Shown in pieces: positions 7,597 to 15,771 of a DNA stretch of 42,697 nucleotides (its first letter is position 1; each line of letters starts with the position of its first letter). The stretch is from DAIMZI01 sp036734025 (GTDB taxonomy: Bacteria > Pseudomonadota > Alphaproteobacteria > Rhizobiales > Rhodomicrobiaceae): positions 1-42,697 of the forward strand of contig DAIMZI010000018.1 in NCBI GenBank assembly GCA_036734025.1, in the 5' to 3' direction. The translations under genes and the position numbers were made by a program. Below the pieces are notes generated by a model. The model was not told the DNA's origin and did no database searches. It worked only from the letters and a program-made list of their open reading frames with translations.

Positions 7597-7923
7597 ATGC
7601 CTGGTTTGCACGCCGACCTGAATGGCCTGTTCAGCGACAGCGTGATCGTCGATCTGATCCTCGGCCTCGTGGCGATAGAGGCGCTTGTCCTGGCGGCATA
7701 TCTTCGGATCACAAGGCGCGGCCCTTCGTTCAGCAGCCTGGCGGCAAATCTTCTTGCGGGAGTATTCCTGCTTCTTGCCCTTCGCGCAGCGCTGACAAAT
7801 GCAGGCGGGGCCTGGATCGGGATCTGCCTCACCGGAGCATTGGTGGCGCATATTGTTGATTTAGCCTTGCGATTGAGGGCGTCTGCAAATCCGGCCGATT
7901 CCGCGCAGCCGCCGCCTTCTTGA
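7597..7923 (+). CDS. Small hypothetical membrane protein at the end of the bch operon
   Basis: 108 residues with three probable hydrophobic segments (about 16-37, 48-66 and 70-92) and a polar, proline-rich C-terminus (ADSAQPPPS). I do not recognise a family. The ATG lies 3 bases after the tspO stop, so it is very likely co-transcribed with bchG-bchP-tspO and may have a role near tetrapyrrole handling in the membrane, but that is inference from position only. Base composition and codon use look like the neighbours. Confidence 0.7.
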   Translation: MPGLHADLNGLFSDSVIVDLILGLVAIEALVLAAYLRITRRGPSFSSLAANLLAGVFLLLALRAALTNAGGAWIGICLTGALVAHIVDLALRLRASANPADSAQPPPS

Positions 7924-8164
7924 TGTCGCACCAGGACGTTCAGGGCTTGGCTCAAGCGCAGCTTGGTTGCTGTATCAGAGTTTTGTCATGTATATCGTGG
8001 TGTTAGAGACCGATTGATCGCCATGAGGCAGCGGAATTTAGGCACGCGGGATTCACAGGAGTGCAGCGTGCTGCCGGCAGCATAAACCGACTGCCGGCTC
8101 AAGGGGCGCAGATCCACATGGGGCGCGACAGCGTTACGGAAGGGTGGAAACCGGGGGATAGCAA

Positions 8165-8563
8165 ATGCAATACGTTGCCGCCTACGTCGCTACGGCGATC
8201 ATATTCCTGTTCATCGACTTCATCTGGCTCGCCTATGTCGCCAAGAACTTCTATTTCTCGCGCCTCGGGGATCTGTTGCTGGAAAAGCCGAACATGGCTG
8301 TGGCCGCAGGCTTCTATGCAATTTACGTCGTGGGGATCATCATTTTCGCCGTCGCACCGGCGCTTCAGTCAGGAAGCTGGAAGACGGCTCTTATATATGG
8401 CGCGCTGTTCGGCTTCTTTGCCTACGCGACATATGACATGACCAATCTCGCGACCTTGAAGAATTGGTCTGTCACGGTTTCGATAGTGGATACGATCTGG
8501 GGCACGGTGCTGACGGGCACGTCTGCTTTGCTGGGCTATCTTGTCGTCAGACAGTTTTTCTAG
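8165..8563 (+). CDS. DUF2177 family membrane protein
   Basis: 132 residues, four predicted transmembrane segments, matching the DUF2177 family by overall pattern: FIDFIWLAYVAKNFY at the first helix, GFYAIYVVGIIIFAV, and the conserved GALFGFFAYATYDMTNLATLKNWS. Function of the family is unknown. The ATG at 8165 is preceded by GGGGGA at good spacing. It is separated from the bch operon by 241 bases in which TTGCTG, 18 bases, TATATC (about 7967-7996) could be a weak promoter. A 12-bp palindrome GCTGCCGGCAGC lies at 8070-8081. Confidence 0.88.
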   Translation: MQYVAAYVATAIIFLFIDFIWLAYVAKNFYFSRLGDLLLEKPNMAVAAGFYAIYVVGIIIFAVAPALQSGSWKTALIYGALFGFFAYATYDMTNLATLKNWSVTVSIVDTIWGTVLTGTSALLGYLVVRQFF

Positions 8564-8595
8564 AAGCAGGTGCGGCGAGCGTGCAGTGGCCGGGA

Positions 8596-8964
8596 TCAGT
8601 AATCCAGCGGCAGCACATAACGGAAATAGCCGGGCGATGTGAAATTGTCGCCCTGGTCATCCCAGAAGTCGAGGTAGACGCGGCGAAGCGTATATTCACA
8701 CGTGATCTCGCAATCATGCCATGAACCGCCGGGCACCATAACCTGATCGCCAACAGGGCCATGACGAACCGGTGCGACGACCGAACGCATGCTTGAGTGG
8801 CTCTCGGCTCTCACATGGCGGTAAATGCCTCCGACGTATTCGTCCTTGGCGCCATACGCGACCTCGTCATAACGGGGGCCTGCGCTGCCCGTTGGCGGGA
8901 TCAATGCCCACGCGCCAAATGCCGCGATAACCGAACAGCCAGCAACATATTTCATTATCGCCAT
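8596..8964 (-). CDS. Hypothetical exported protein
   Basis: 122 residues. The N-terminus (MKYVAGCSVIAAFGAW...) looks like a signal peptide or membrane anchor with likely cleavage near SAG. The mature part is short with two Cys within CEITCEY, and aromatic residues near the C-terminus. I do not recognise the family. The ATG at 8964 has GGGAG 6 bases upstream; in-frame ATGs also occur at 8970 and 8955. It converges with the DUF2177 gene (33 bases between stops) and diverges from the ceramidase-family gene. Confidence 0.6.
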   Translation of the reverse strand: MAIMKYVAGCSVIAAFGAWALIPPTGSAGPRYDEVAYGAKDEYVGGIYRHVRAESHSSMRSVVAPVRHGPVGDQVMVPGGSWHDCEITCEYTLRRVYLDFWDDQGDNFTSPGYFRYVLPLDY

Positions 8965-9213
8965 GCCCATCTCCCTGCATTCGCAAGCAGCCCAACGGCG
9001 CAAAGGTTAACGGATTGAACCCGAGAATCAAATGAAACCTTTACGACGTCAGTCTCCCCCTCAAGAGTTAGTGATCCCTTAAAAATGCGATGAATTTGTG
9101 GTGAATAGGCAGTCGAGCCGGGCCATGGGCAATTGTCATGGCGTGACAAAGGCGCGAGAAGGACAGCGATCGGTCTGTCGAGCCCATACAACCGAGCGAG
9201 GAGAATGGCGGAA

Positions 9214-9978
9214 ATGGACTTGAGCCAACGTGTGTTTGCCTATTGCGAACGTGGTCTCGATGCGTCTTTCTGGGCCGAACCGCTCAACGCCGTCACGAAC
9301 GCGGCCTTCCTGATCGCCGCGGGCGCGGCCCTGGTCCTCCTTCAGCAGCAGCCCGATCACCGGCGCACGCCGGCAAGGTACATGCTGATTGCCCTGGTCT
9401 TCATCATCGGCATCGGTAGTTTCCTGTTCCACACTTTCGCCACCCGCTGGGCCGCAATAGCCGACGTTGCGCCGATCGGCATTTTCATGCTGGGCTATTT
9501 CGGCTTCGCCCTGCGCCGCTTCCTGGACCTCAATCTGATCCTCTCGCTTGTGGGCGTGGTCGGCTTCGTCGGTCTTCTTTATCTGGCAGGCGAGGTCAAA
9601 TGCTGGAACGGGCAGGTCGGTTTCGACATCGAATTGCCGAGCGGCGCGCGGGGCGCCTGCCTCAATGGCAGTGTGGGCTATTTCCCAGCGCTTGCGGCAA
9701 TGCTCGGGATCGGCGGCCTGATGATGGCGATGCGCCGGCGCGGCGCGACGCTGCTGTTGGGCGCGGGGCTGGTCTTCATCGTTTCCATCACCTTCCGGTC
9801 GATCGACATGGAGCTTTGCCGGGTGCTCACCATTGCCGGCAGCCCTGTCGGCACACATTTCATGTGGCACGTGCTCAATGCCCTGACGCTATACATGCTC
9901 CTGCGGGCCGCCATCCTGTTCGCCGGCCCGCTCGAGCGTCACGAGCTTCGCCCGCCGCGCCCGGTGCGAGCAGCCTGA
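9214..9978 (+). CDS. Ceramidase-family (CREST) membrane hydrolase
   Basis: Seven-helix integral membrane protein of the alkaline ceramidase/PAQR (CREST) group. Family members are metal-dependent amide hydrolases. The 254-residue sequence keeps the expected pattern: YCERG and EPLNAVTNAAFL at the N-terminus, GIGSFLFHTFATRWA (Ser and first His), ADVAPIGIFMLGYFGFAL (Asp), and SPVGTHFMWHVLNALTLYMLL with the two C-terminal histidines. ATG 9214 has AGGAG 10 bases upstream; ATG 9205 is an alternative. Substrate is unknown: bacterial members are not proven ceramidases, and no sphingolipid synthesis gene is in view. Confidence 0.85.
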   Translation: MDLSQRVFAYCERGLDASFWAEPLNAVTNAAFLIAAGAALVLLQQQPDHRRTPARYMLIALVFIIGIGSFLFHTFATRWAAIADVAPIGIFMLGYFGFALRRFLDLNLILSLVGVVGFVGLLYLAGEVKCWNGQVGFDIELPSGARGACLNGSVGYFPALAAMLGIGGLMMAMRRRGATLLLGAGLVFIVSITFRSIDMELCRVLTIAGSPVGTHFMWHVLNALTLYMLLRAAILFAGPLERHELRPPRPVRAA

Positions 9979-10048
9979 TATATGCGCGGATCGGCCGATA
10001 CATGCGCGATTGCCACACTGGTCGCGCTGGCGCATAACCGACTTGAAT

Positions 10049-10135
10049 GCGGACGTGGCGGAACCGGTAGACGCAACGGACTTAAAATCCGTTTCCCGTA
10101 TGGGAGTGAGGGTTCGAGTCCCTCCGTCCGCACCA
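10049..10135 (+). tRNA. tRNA-Leu (anticodon TAA)
   Basis: 87 bases. The acceptor arm GCGGACG pairs with CGTCCGC (10125-10131), followed by A and an encoded CCA. The anticodon stem ACGGA/TCCGT encloses loop CTTAAAA with anticodon TAA at 10083-10085. A long variable arm (CCCGTATGGG) identifies the class II tRNA, and the T-loop GGTTCGAGTCC is intact. It decodes TTA, a rare codon in this GC-rich genome. Long frames crossing it on both strands are spurious. Confidence 0.98.
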
Positions 10136-10222
10136 GATTTGGTCGGTGGGTCGCATATGAAGCTACGAGCCGCCGCACGCAGAGCGATCAGGCGACGGAC
10201 GGGGCAGGCAGGAGACATTCCG

Positions 10223-10732
10223 ATGGATATTTACCGTGCCGCCGAAAAGCTGATGGGGATGAGCGATGAGACCTGGCAGAGACACGCCCATCCGTTGAGC
10301 GTTTGGACACGTGTCTTTCTGGGTTTGCCGCTGCTTGTGCTGGCGATCTGGTCGCGTGTGTGGATCGGCTGGTGGTGGCTGTTGGCGTTGGCCGGCGTGC
10401 TGGCATTTGTGTGGCTCAATCCGCGGTTCACGCCGGTGCCGCGCCACACCGACAATTGGGCGGCCAAGGCGACATTCGGCGAACGGGTCTGGCTGAACCG
10501 CAAGGCGGTGCCGATCCCCGAGCACCATCGGCTGGCGCCCAACATCCTGACGGGCGTCAGCATCGCAGGCGTGCCGTTCCTCGCCTGGGGGCTGTATGCG
10601 CTGGAAATCTGGCCGACCCTGTTTGGCGCCGCACTCGTCTATCTGGGCAAGATGTGGTTTGTCGACCGCATGGTCTGGCTCTATGACGACATGAAGGACA
10701 AGCACCCGGACTATGCCGCCTGGCTGCGCTGA
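10223..10732 (+). CDS. DUF6653 family membrane protein
   Basis: 169 residues with two clustered hydrophobic regions (about 30-72 and 108-145). The pattern WQRHAHPLSVWTRVF, NPRFTPVPR, GERVWLNRKAVPIPEHH and KMWFVDRMVWLYDDM fits DUF6653, a family of unknown function. ATG 10223 follows GGAG at 10211-10214. A longer upstream frame overlaps tRNA-Leu and is rejected. An inverted repeat CATGCT....AGCATG lies about 30 bases after the stop. Confidence 0.85.
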   Translation: MDIYRAAEKLMGMSDETWQRHAHPLSVWTRVFLGLPLLVLAIWSRVWIGWWWLLALAGVLAFVWLNPRFTPVPRHTDNWAAKATFGERVWLNRKAVPIPEHHRLAPNILTGVSIAGVPFLAWGLYALEIWPTLFGAALVYLGKMWFVDRMVWLYDDMKDKHPDYAAWLR

Positions 10733-10868
10733 TTGCGCGTCTGCCTTGCTTGCGCAATTGCACCATGCTAGCCACAGCATGATTTGCGCTGTGCTGCGAT
10801 TCAATGGCTTGCGCCGCGGTGAGGCAATCCCTATTCAATTCACGTCTTGATAACGGCAAGGAAAAACG

Positions 10869-11375
10869 ATGGCGGATGACGTAAAACCCAATGGTGGAGA
10901 GGCGAAGACCAGCAACACCGAACCACGTGTGAGCGTGCTCGGCCAATATGTGAAGGACCTGTCCTTCGAAAATCCCAATGCGCCGAAGTCGTTGAAAAAC
11001 CCAGGAGCAAATCCAAACCTGCAACTGAACTTCAATGTCGGCATCAACGCGATGGAAGATAACACCTATGAGGTGAGCCTGCACTTCGAGGGAACCGCGA
11101 AGAGCGACACTGCAAGCATCTATGAACTCGACCTGGTCTATGCCGGCATCTTCCGCATCGAGAATTTCAGCGAGGAGCGGCTGCGGCCTTTCCTGTTCAT
11201 CGAATGTCCGGCGGTACTGTTCCCGTTCATCCGCCGACTGATCGCCGATCTGACCCGCGAAGGCGGCTTCCCTCCATTGCTGATCGACCCGATTGATTTT
11301 GCCGCGCTTTATCGGCGCAACATGGCTGCTGAAGCCGCCAAGAAGGGCGAAGCCAAGCCGGAGGCGAGCAGCTAG
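10869..11375 (+). CDS. secB: SecB, protein-export chaperone
   Basis: Tetrameric cytosolic chaperone that keeps preproteins unfolded and delivers them to SecA. 168 residues; the core LQLNFNVGINAMEDNTYEVSL and the motif IECPAVLFPFIRRLIADLTREGGFPPLLIDPIDFAALY are typical. AAGG lies upstream of the ATG. The N-terminal 40 residues are longer than in E. coli, as common in alphaproteobacteria. It converges with dnaQ 39 bases later; secB next to dnaQ-coaE-aroE is the usual alphaproteobacterial order. Confidence 0.95.
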   Translation: MADDVKPNGGEAKTSNTEPRVSVLGQYVKDLSFENPNAPKSLKNPGANPNLQLNFNVGINAMEDNTYEVSLHFEGTAKSDTASIYELDLVYAGIFRIENFSEERLRPFLFIECPAVLFPFIRRLIADLTREGGFPPLLIDPIDFAALYRRNMAAEAAKKGEAKPEASS

Positions 11376-11414
11376 GGCAACTTGCGATCAAACGCCCCAC
11401 ATTGCCGCGAGGCG

Positions 11415-12119
11415 TCACGCATCCTTGTCGAGATGGGCGCGCCACAAACTTACCTGCCCCAGGGCTTTAATGAACCGGTTGTGGGCCGCGCGCTCATCCG
11501 CAGAAAGCCGCGATGGCAAGGGCTGAGGGCGCGGCTTTGCGCGCCCCCCGTCGCCCGCAACCAGGACCTCCGCTGCGACTGTGTCGCCGTCCAGAACGAG
11601 CCGCGTCTGATGTCCGCCGATCAATTCGACATAGACCTGGGCGAGCAGAAGGCTGTCGATCAGCGCGCCATGTTTCGAGCGGTCTGATGTGTCGATACCA
11701 TACCTCTTGCACAGCGCATCCAGGCTGTTCGGTCCGGCGGGGTGCTTGCGCCGAGCCAGCATCAGCGTGTCCACAACGCGGTGGGTCGTGATCGCCGGCC
11801 GGTCGACCAGCGCGAGCTCGGCATTGAGAAAGCCGATATCGAAACTCGCATTGTGAATGATGAGCGTTGAGTCGGCGATGAAGTTGATGAAGTCATCGCA
11901 GATTTGCGCGAAAAGCGGCTTGTCTGAAAGGAATTTGGTGCTCAGCCCGTGAACCCGTTCGGCATCAGGCGGCACATCCCGCTGCGGATTGATGAAGCGG
12001 TGAAATTCAACTCCGCTCGGGATGGCATTTACCAGCTCGATACAGCCGATCTCGATGATCCGATGTCCGGCGCGCGGATCAAGGCCGGTGGTTTCAGTAT
12101 CAAGAACGATTTCGCGCAT
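11415..12119 (-). CDS. dnaQ: DnaQ, DNA polymerase III epsilon subunit (3'-5' proofreading exonuclease)
   Basis: DEDDh exonuclease that proofreads for the replicative polymerase. ExoI LDTETTGLDPRAGHRIIEIG is at the N-terminus, ExoII IIHNASFDIGFLNAEL near residue 95, and ExoIII HGALIDSLLLAQVYVEL near 150 with the catalytic His and Asp. The 234-residue length is normal. The ATG at 12119 leads directly into REIVLDTETTG. It is the last gene of the leftward maf-aroE-coaE-dnaQ series, 77 bases after coaE. Confidence 0.95.
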   Translation of the reverse strand: MREIVLDTETTGLDPRAGHRIIEIGCIELVNAIPSGVEFHRFINPQRDVPPDAERVHGLSTKFLSDKPLFAQICDDFINFIADSTLIIHNASFDIGFLNAELALVDRPAITTHRVVDTLMLARRKHPAGPNSLDALCKRYGIDTSDRSKHGALIDSLLLAQVYVELIGGHQTRLVLDGDTVAAEVLVAGDGGRAKPRPQPLPSRLSADERAAHNRFIKALGQVSLWRAHLDKDA

Positions 12120-12196
12120 GCCGTTTTCCGCTGATCCGCTTATCGGGCATAATTGCCCGCCGGCGGTCCCTCACCAGAGCTCATGATGCCATGGCC

Positions 12197-12826
12197 TCAA
12201 TCCCGCACCATTTGCTGTTGCCATTCGGCGAGGGCAACTTGCGGCCACTTCTTGAGCGCCTTGATTATGTTATCCAGCTGCGCACGGCTGTCCTCAATTG
12301 AGCCGCCGGTGTCCACAACAAAATCGGCGCTGGCGCGTTTTTCGCCGTCCGGCATTTGCCGGGCCAGCAGCGCGTCGATCTTGGCCGCGGAAAAGCCCGG
12401 CCGGGCCATGAGCCTTTGGCGCTGAATTTCGGCAGGCGCACTGGCCACGATGACCGCATCAACCAAGGCATGCGCTCCAGATTCAAACAGCAACGGGATA
12501 TCGAGGGCAGCCATTTCCGCTCCCGCCTCGGCCTCGCGGAGCAGAAAATCGCGCTGAGCGGCGCGCACCAGCGGATGGATGATGGCCTCAAGCCTGGCAA
12601 GCGCAGCCGGGGACGCGGAGACCATGCGCGCCAGCGCCTCGCGATCGACCACGCCGTTGACCAGCGTACCGGGAAACGCATCTTCGACCAGTGGCGCCGC
12701 GGCCCCGGCATAAAGCCGATGAACCGCCAGATCCGAGTCAAAGCAGGGCACCCCGATCGAACGCAGATAAGCCGCCGCCGTGCTCTTGCCCATGGCGATC
12801 GAGCCGGTCAGCCCGATGATCAACAT
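12197..12826 (-). CDS. coaE: CoaE, dephospho-CoA kinase
   Basis: Phosphorylates dephospho-CoA at the 3' ribose hydroxyl, the last step of coenzyme A synthesis. 209 residues beginning MLIIGLTGSIAMGKSTAAAYL, a P-loop, followed by GVPCFDSDLAVHRLY, DIPLLFESG and the Arg-rich lid AEIQRQRLMARPG. The ATG overlaps the end of aroE by 7 bases, so translation is probably coupled. Confidence 0.95.
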   Translation of the reverse strand: MLIIGLTGSIAMGKSTAAAYLRSIGVPCFDSDLAVHRLYAGAAAPLVEDAFPGTLVNGVVDREALARMVSASPAALARLEAIIHPLVRAAQRDFLLREAEAGAEMAALDIPLLFESGAHALVDAVIVASAPAEIQRQRLMARPGFSAAKIDALLARQMPDGEKRASADFVVDTGGSIEDSRAQLDNIIKALKKWPQVALAEWQQQMVRD

Positions 12827-13707
12827 GGCTTATGCTCCGCGGCGAGATCACTTTGCCCCAGATCGGCAAGGACATGCGCGCGCAGCTCCGGCGTCACTTC
12901 TGGCGCGATACCGAACCAGCGTTCAAAGCCGGGTGCCGCCTGATGCAGAAGCATGCCCAACCCATCGACGATGCGAAGGCCGCGCTGGCGGGCGCGGGCC
13001 AGCAATTCGGTTTCAAGCGGCGCATAGACAATGTCGTTTACCGTGGCCGATGCGGGCAGGGCGGATAAATCCAGATCGAGCGTCGGCGCACCCGACATGC
13101 CGAGCGTCGTCGTGTTGACCAGCAGCGAGCAATCCGCCAGCATCGCCGCGCGCAAGTCCCAATCCGCGCATGTGATACGCGGCCCGAACCGGTCGGCCAG
13201 CTCCTGCGCGCGCGCCTCGGTGCGGTTGCTCAGATGGATGGAGGCAAATCCCCGGTCGAGAAGCCCCTTGATGATGGCCCGCGCAGCACCTCCCGCTCCA
13301 ATGACAGCGGCTTTTTCGCGGCTTGCGTCCCATCCGGGCGCTGCCGCGTCGAGATTGGCGAGAAAGCCGTGCACATCGGTATTGGCGCCGATCATCCGCT
13401 CGCCTTCGAACCAGATTGTGTTGACGGCGCCAACGCTTTGCGCGGCATTGTCGGCATGATCGACCAGATCGAAGGCGGCTTCCTTGTGGGGCACTGTCAC
13501 GTTTGCGCCAACAAATCCCAGCGATGGCAGGGCGCGCAGAAATTGCGGGAAGTCGTCGGGTGTGACGGCCTGCTTGTCATAGGCTCCGGCGATACCGTGA
13601 TGCTGAAGCCAGTAGCCGTGAATGAGCGGCGAGCGCGAGTGGGCTATCGGCCAGCCGATGACGCAGGCGCGGCGCGCGTTACGAGGCGAAAGTTCAGACG
13701 GCGACAA
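12820..13707 (-). CDS. aroE: AroE, shikimate dehydrogenase
   Basis: NADP-dependent reduction of 3-dehydroshikimate to shikimate in aromatic amino-acid synthesis. Conserved pieces are VIGWPIAHSRSPLIHGYWL, GANVTVPHKEAAFDLVD with the catalytic Lys, VIGAGGAARAIIKGL for NADP, NTTTLGMSGAP, and GLGMLLHQAAPGFERWFG. There is no ATG near the N-terminus. TTG at 13707 is preferred because GAGGGAG lies 7 bases upstream, giving 295 residues; TTG 13713 is too close to that site. The N-terminus overlaps the end of maf by 14 bases. Confidence 0.94.
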   Translation of the reverse strand: MSPSELSPRNARRACVIGWPIAHSRSPLIHGYWLQHHGIAGAYDKQAVTPDDFPQFLRALPSLGFVGANVTVPHKEAAFDLVDHADNAAQSVGAVNTIWFEGERMIGANTDVHGFLANLDAAAPGWDASREKAAVIGAGGAARAIIKGLLDRGFASIHLSNRTEARAQELADRFGPRITCADWDLRAAMLADCSLLVNTTTLGMSGAPTLDLDLSALPASATVNDIVYAPLETELLARARQRGLRIVDGLGMLLHQAAPGFERWFGIAPEVTPELRAHVLADLGQSDLAAEHKPC

Positions 13708-14341
13708 CGCCAAGCTCCCTCAATTTTTCCAGCAGCGGAATGAGCGGCATGCCGATAATCGTGAAATAATCTCCATCAACCTTGCTGAAGAGCTGCACGC
13801 CAGGGCCCTCGAACTGATACGCCCCCACGCAGCCGAGCACGTCGGTGCCTGCAAGCGCCAGATAGCGGCCCAGGAATTCGGGCGAGAAATGGCGCATCTT
13901 CAGGGTCGCGGTATCGATGCCGCACCAGATGGTCTCGCCACCCCGGCACAGGCACACGGCGGAAATCAGCACATGGGTCTTGCCGCGCAGGCTCATGAGC
14001 TGGGTGCGCGCCGCGGCGAAATCGGTCGGCTTTTCCAGTATTCTGCCTTCAAGCACCAAGATCTGATCGCCACCGATGATCATGGCGCCCGGTTCACGCG
14101 CGCTGACGGCTTCCGCCTTGGTGCGGGCGAGCAGCTCGGCGATATCTTCCGGTTCGACGAGGCTTGACTCCGGCGAAAGCGCCTCGCGAATGGCCGCCTC
14201 GTCAATGCCCGAGCCCTGCTGGCGAAATTCCAGCCCCGCACTGCGCAGCACCGCGGCCCGGCCCGGGCTGGCCGATGCCAGAATGAGCGGAAGACTGATG
14301 TTTTGAAGTCCTTCCATGAGGTCACGACCCTGGCTTTTCAT
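13694..14341 (-). CDS. maf: Maf family nucleoside triphosphate pyrophosphatase
   Basis: Hydrolyses non-canonical nucleoside triphosphates to monophosphates; linked to septum control in some bacteria. 215 residues from ATG 14341, or 207 from ATG 14317, which has AGGG upstream. Motifs are LILASASPGRAAVLRSAGL, KAEAVSAREPGAMIIGGDQILVLEG and GCVGAYQFEGPGVQLFSKVDGDYFTIIGMPL. The SASPGR box has Gly where many members have Arg. First gene of the run into aroE, coaE and dnaQ. Confidence 0.93.
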   Translation of the reverse strand: MKSQGRDLMEGLQNISLPLILASASPGRAAVLRSAGLEFRQQGSGIDEAAIREALSPESSLVEPEDIAELLARTKAEAVSAREPGAMIIGGDQILVLEGRILEKPTDFAAARTQLMSLRGKTHVLISAVCLCRGGETIWCGIDTATLKMRHFSPEFLGRYLALAGTDVLGCVGAYQFEGPGVQLFSKVDGDYFTIIGMPLIPLLEKLRELGVVAV

Positions 14342-14409
14342 GTGATCGCGGCGCGCCCGAAGCCGCCCGGAGCAGGCGTTAGACTACGAATTCAGCGTCC
14401 GCGCAATGA

Positions 14410-15285
14410 TCAGCCCGCATCGTTGGCGCTGATATCGTTCTGGGAGGTCTTGGACTGCTGCGCCTTGCGGTCTTCGTAAAGTCTGATTATGGCGGCCGCG
14501 GTTTCCTCGATGGAGCGGCGGGTGACATCTATTATCGGCCAGCCGTGCCGCGCACAAAGCCGTTTTGTGTAGGCAATCTCTCCGACGATCAGGTCCATGT
14601 CGACATAATCCTGCAGGCGACGATCGTTGAAGGCGAGCACCCGGTTACGGCGGATTTCGGCAAGGCGCTCGGGGCTGGTGACGAGCCCGACGATGAGCGG
14701 GCTGGTGGCACTCAGCAACGTTGCCGGCGGCGGGATATCGGGCACCAGCGAGACATTCGCCGTGCTGAAGCCGCGATTGGCGAGATAGATCGCTGTCGGC
14801 GTCTTGGAGGTTCGGCTGACGCCTACGAGGATGATGTCGGCCTTGTCGAGCGTCTCGGTCTGCTGGCCGTCATCATGCATCATGGTGAAATGCATCGCAT
14901 CGACGCGGCGGAAATAATCGGCATCGAGCACGTGCTGGCCGGCGACCACGGGGGTTGCTGCCGTACCGAGATATGCGCCAAAAGCCTTGAGAACCGGATC
15001 GAGCACGGCGATACACGGCAGGCCGAGCCGCTGGCACGCGGCCTCAAGTTCGCGGCCGAGGTCGGCATTCACGACGGTGTAGAGAACGATGCCCGGATTG
15101 GCTTCGATCTGCGCGATGGCTTCGGCGACCTGGCGTCTGGTGCGCACCAGCGGATGGACATGGTTGATCGCGCGGATGCATGCATACTGGACGGTCGCGG
15201 CCTTGGAGATCATGGTCAAGGTCTCGCCCGATGCATCAGACACCAGGTGAACGTGAAAAGTGCTGGCAGGCACGGTCTTGTCCAT
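14410..15285 (-). CDS. Pyruvate phosphate dikinase / PEP synthase regulatory protein (DUF299)
   Basis: Bifunctional ADP-dependent kinase and Pi-dependent pyrophosphorylase that switches PPDK or PEP synthase activity. The 291-residue product starts VPASTFHVHLVSDASGETL, has the P-loop-like ILVGVSRTSKTPTAIYLANRG near residue 145, and ends with RHGWPIIDVTRRSIEETAAAI. ATG 15285 is chosen because homology begins at once; the longer frame to 15417 has no family features. The E. coli name is also ppsR, unrelated to the photosynthesis repressor in this window. Alphaproteobacteria commonly place it between maf and hemE beside the origin. Confidence 0.94.
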   Translation of the reverse strand: MDKTVPASTFHVHLVSDASGETLTMISKAATVQYACIRAINHVHPLVRTRRQVAEAIAQIEANPGIVLYTVVNADLGRELEAACQRLGLPCIAVLDPVLKAFGAYLGTAATPVVAGQHVLDADYFRRVDAMHFTMMHDDGQQTETLDKADIILVGVSRTSKTPTAIYLANRGFSTANVSLVPDIPPPATLLSATSPLIVGLVTSPERLAEIRRNRVLAFNDRRLQDYVDMDLIVGEIAYTKRLCARHGWPIIDVTRRSIEETAAAIIRLYEDRKAQQSKTSQNDISANDAG

Positions 15286-15771
15286 GATCCCGGTTAGCCT
15301 CTTGCATGAAAATTTTGTTCTGCCGCAAAGCTGAAAAAGGCGCGCACCTTGTTGAGAAGGATCGGACAATTGCCCCCTTCGTGAGCCTGGTGGCCGCGCC
15401 TGTCCCGAGTCCCGCACACCAAGGATTCAATCATCCACATACGCGCCGATGGGGACAGATCCTGACGGCGCTCGGGAAATATGGTGATAACGCCTTGGGC
15501 GAACGGAACCTGTGCACTACCCTCACACAGTCTATCGCCGTCCCGTCACCGAAGCAAACAACATCAAATGTCTCATCAAGCTTTGGAATTTTTGGATTTG
15601 CACAGATTGACAATCGCTGCAGGAGAGTCCACCAGTGCCAGATTGTGATGTGCGGGGACGTGCGGAGCACAGACTGGGGACAAACAGGAATGAGTCCAAT
15701 CCCCACACCAATAAGAAGAACAACAATTCAAAGAAAGAATTCTTGTTTTTTGGATAAGGGAAGGCAGTGAA
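15286..15771. other. Gene-free divergent gap, candidate chromosome origin (oriC)
   Basis: 486 bases between the divergent PPDK-regulator gene and hemE, without credible coding potential. The gap left of hemE is oriC in Caulobacter and Rickettsia-type genomes. DnaA-box-like 9-mers with one mismatch are TCATCCACA (15431-15439) and TTTGGATAA (15749-15757). The motif TGGGGACA occurs twice (15450-15457, 15675-15682), with CGGGGACG at 15654 and its reverse-complement-like ATCCCCAC at 15699. AT-rich stretches run about 15555-15610 and 15716-15756. No perfect TTATCCACA box is present, so this is a candidate. It also must hold the promoters of both flanking genes. Confidence 0.5.

Noticed and set aside
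8070..8098. Palindrome GCTGCCGGCAGC with a nearby CTGCCGGC copy upstream of DUF2177
   Set aside because: Short, GC-rich and without a known binding consensus; could be chance in this composition.
9889..10218. Minus-strand frame of about 109 residues crossing tRNA-Leu
   Set aside because: It is the antisense of the tRNA; its peptide (GGTRTLTPIRETDFKSVAS) is a well-known artefact of tRNA-Leu loci.
15306..15770. Plus-strand frame filling the hemE upstream gap
   Set aside because: No family features, unusual residue use (many N, T, K from AT-rich DNA), and begins inside the PPDK-regulator leader. I treat it as non-coding origin/promoter DNA.
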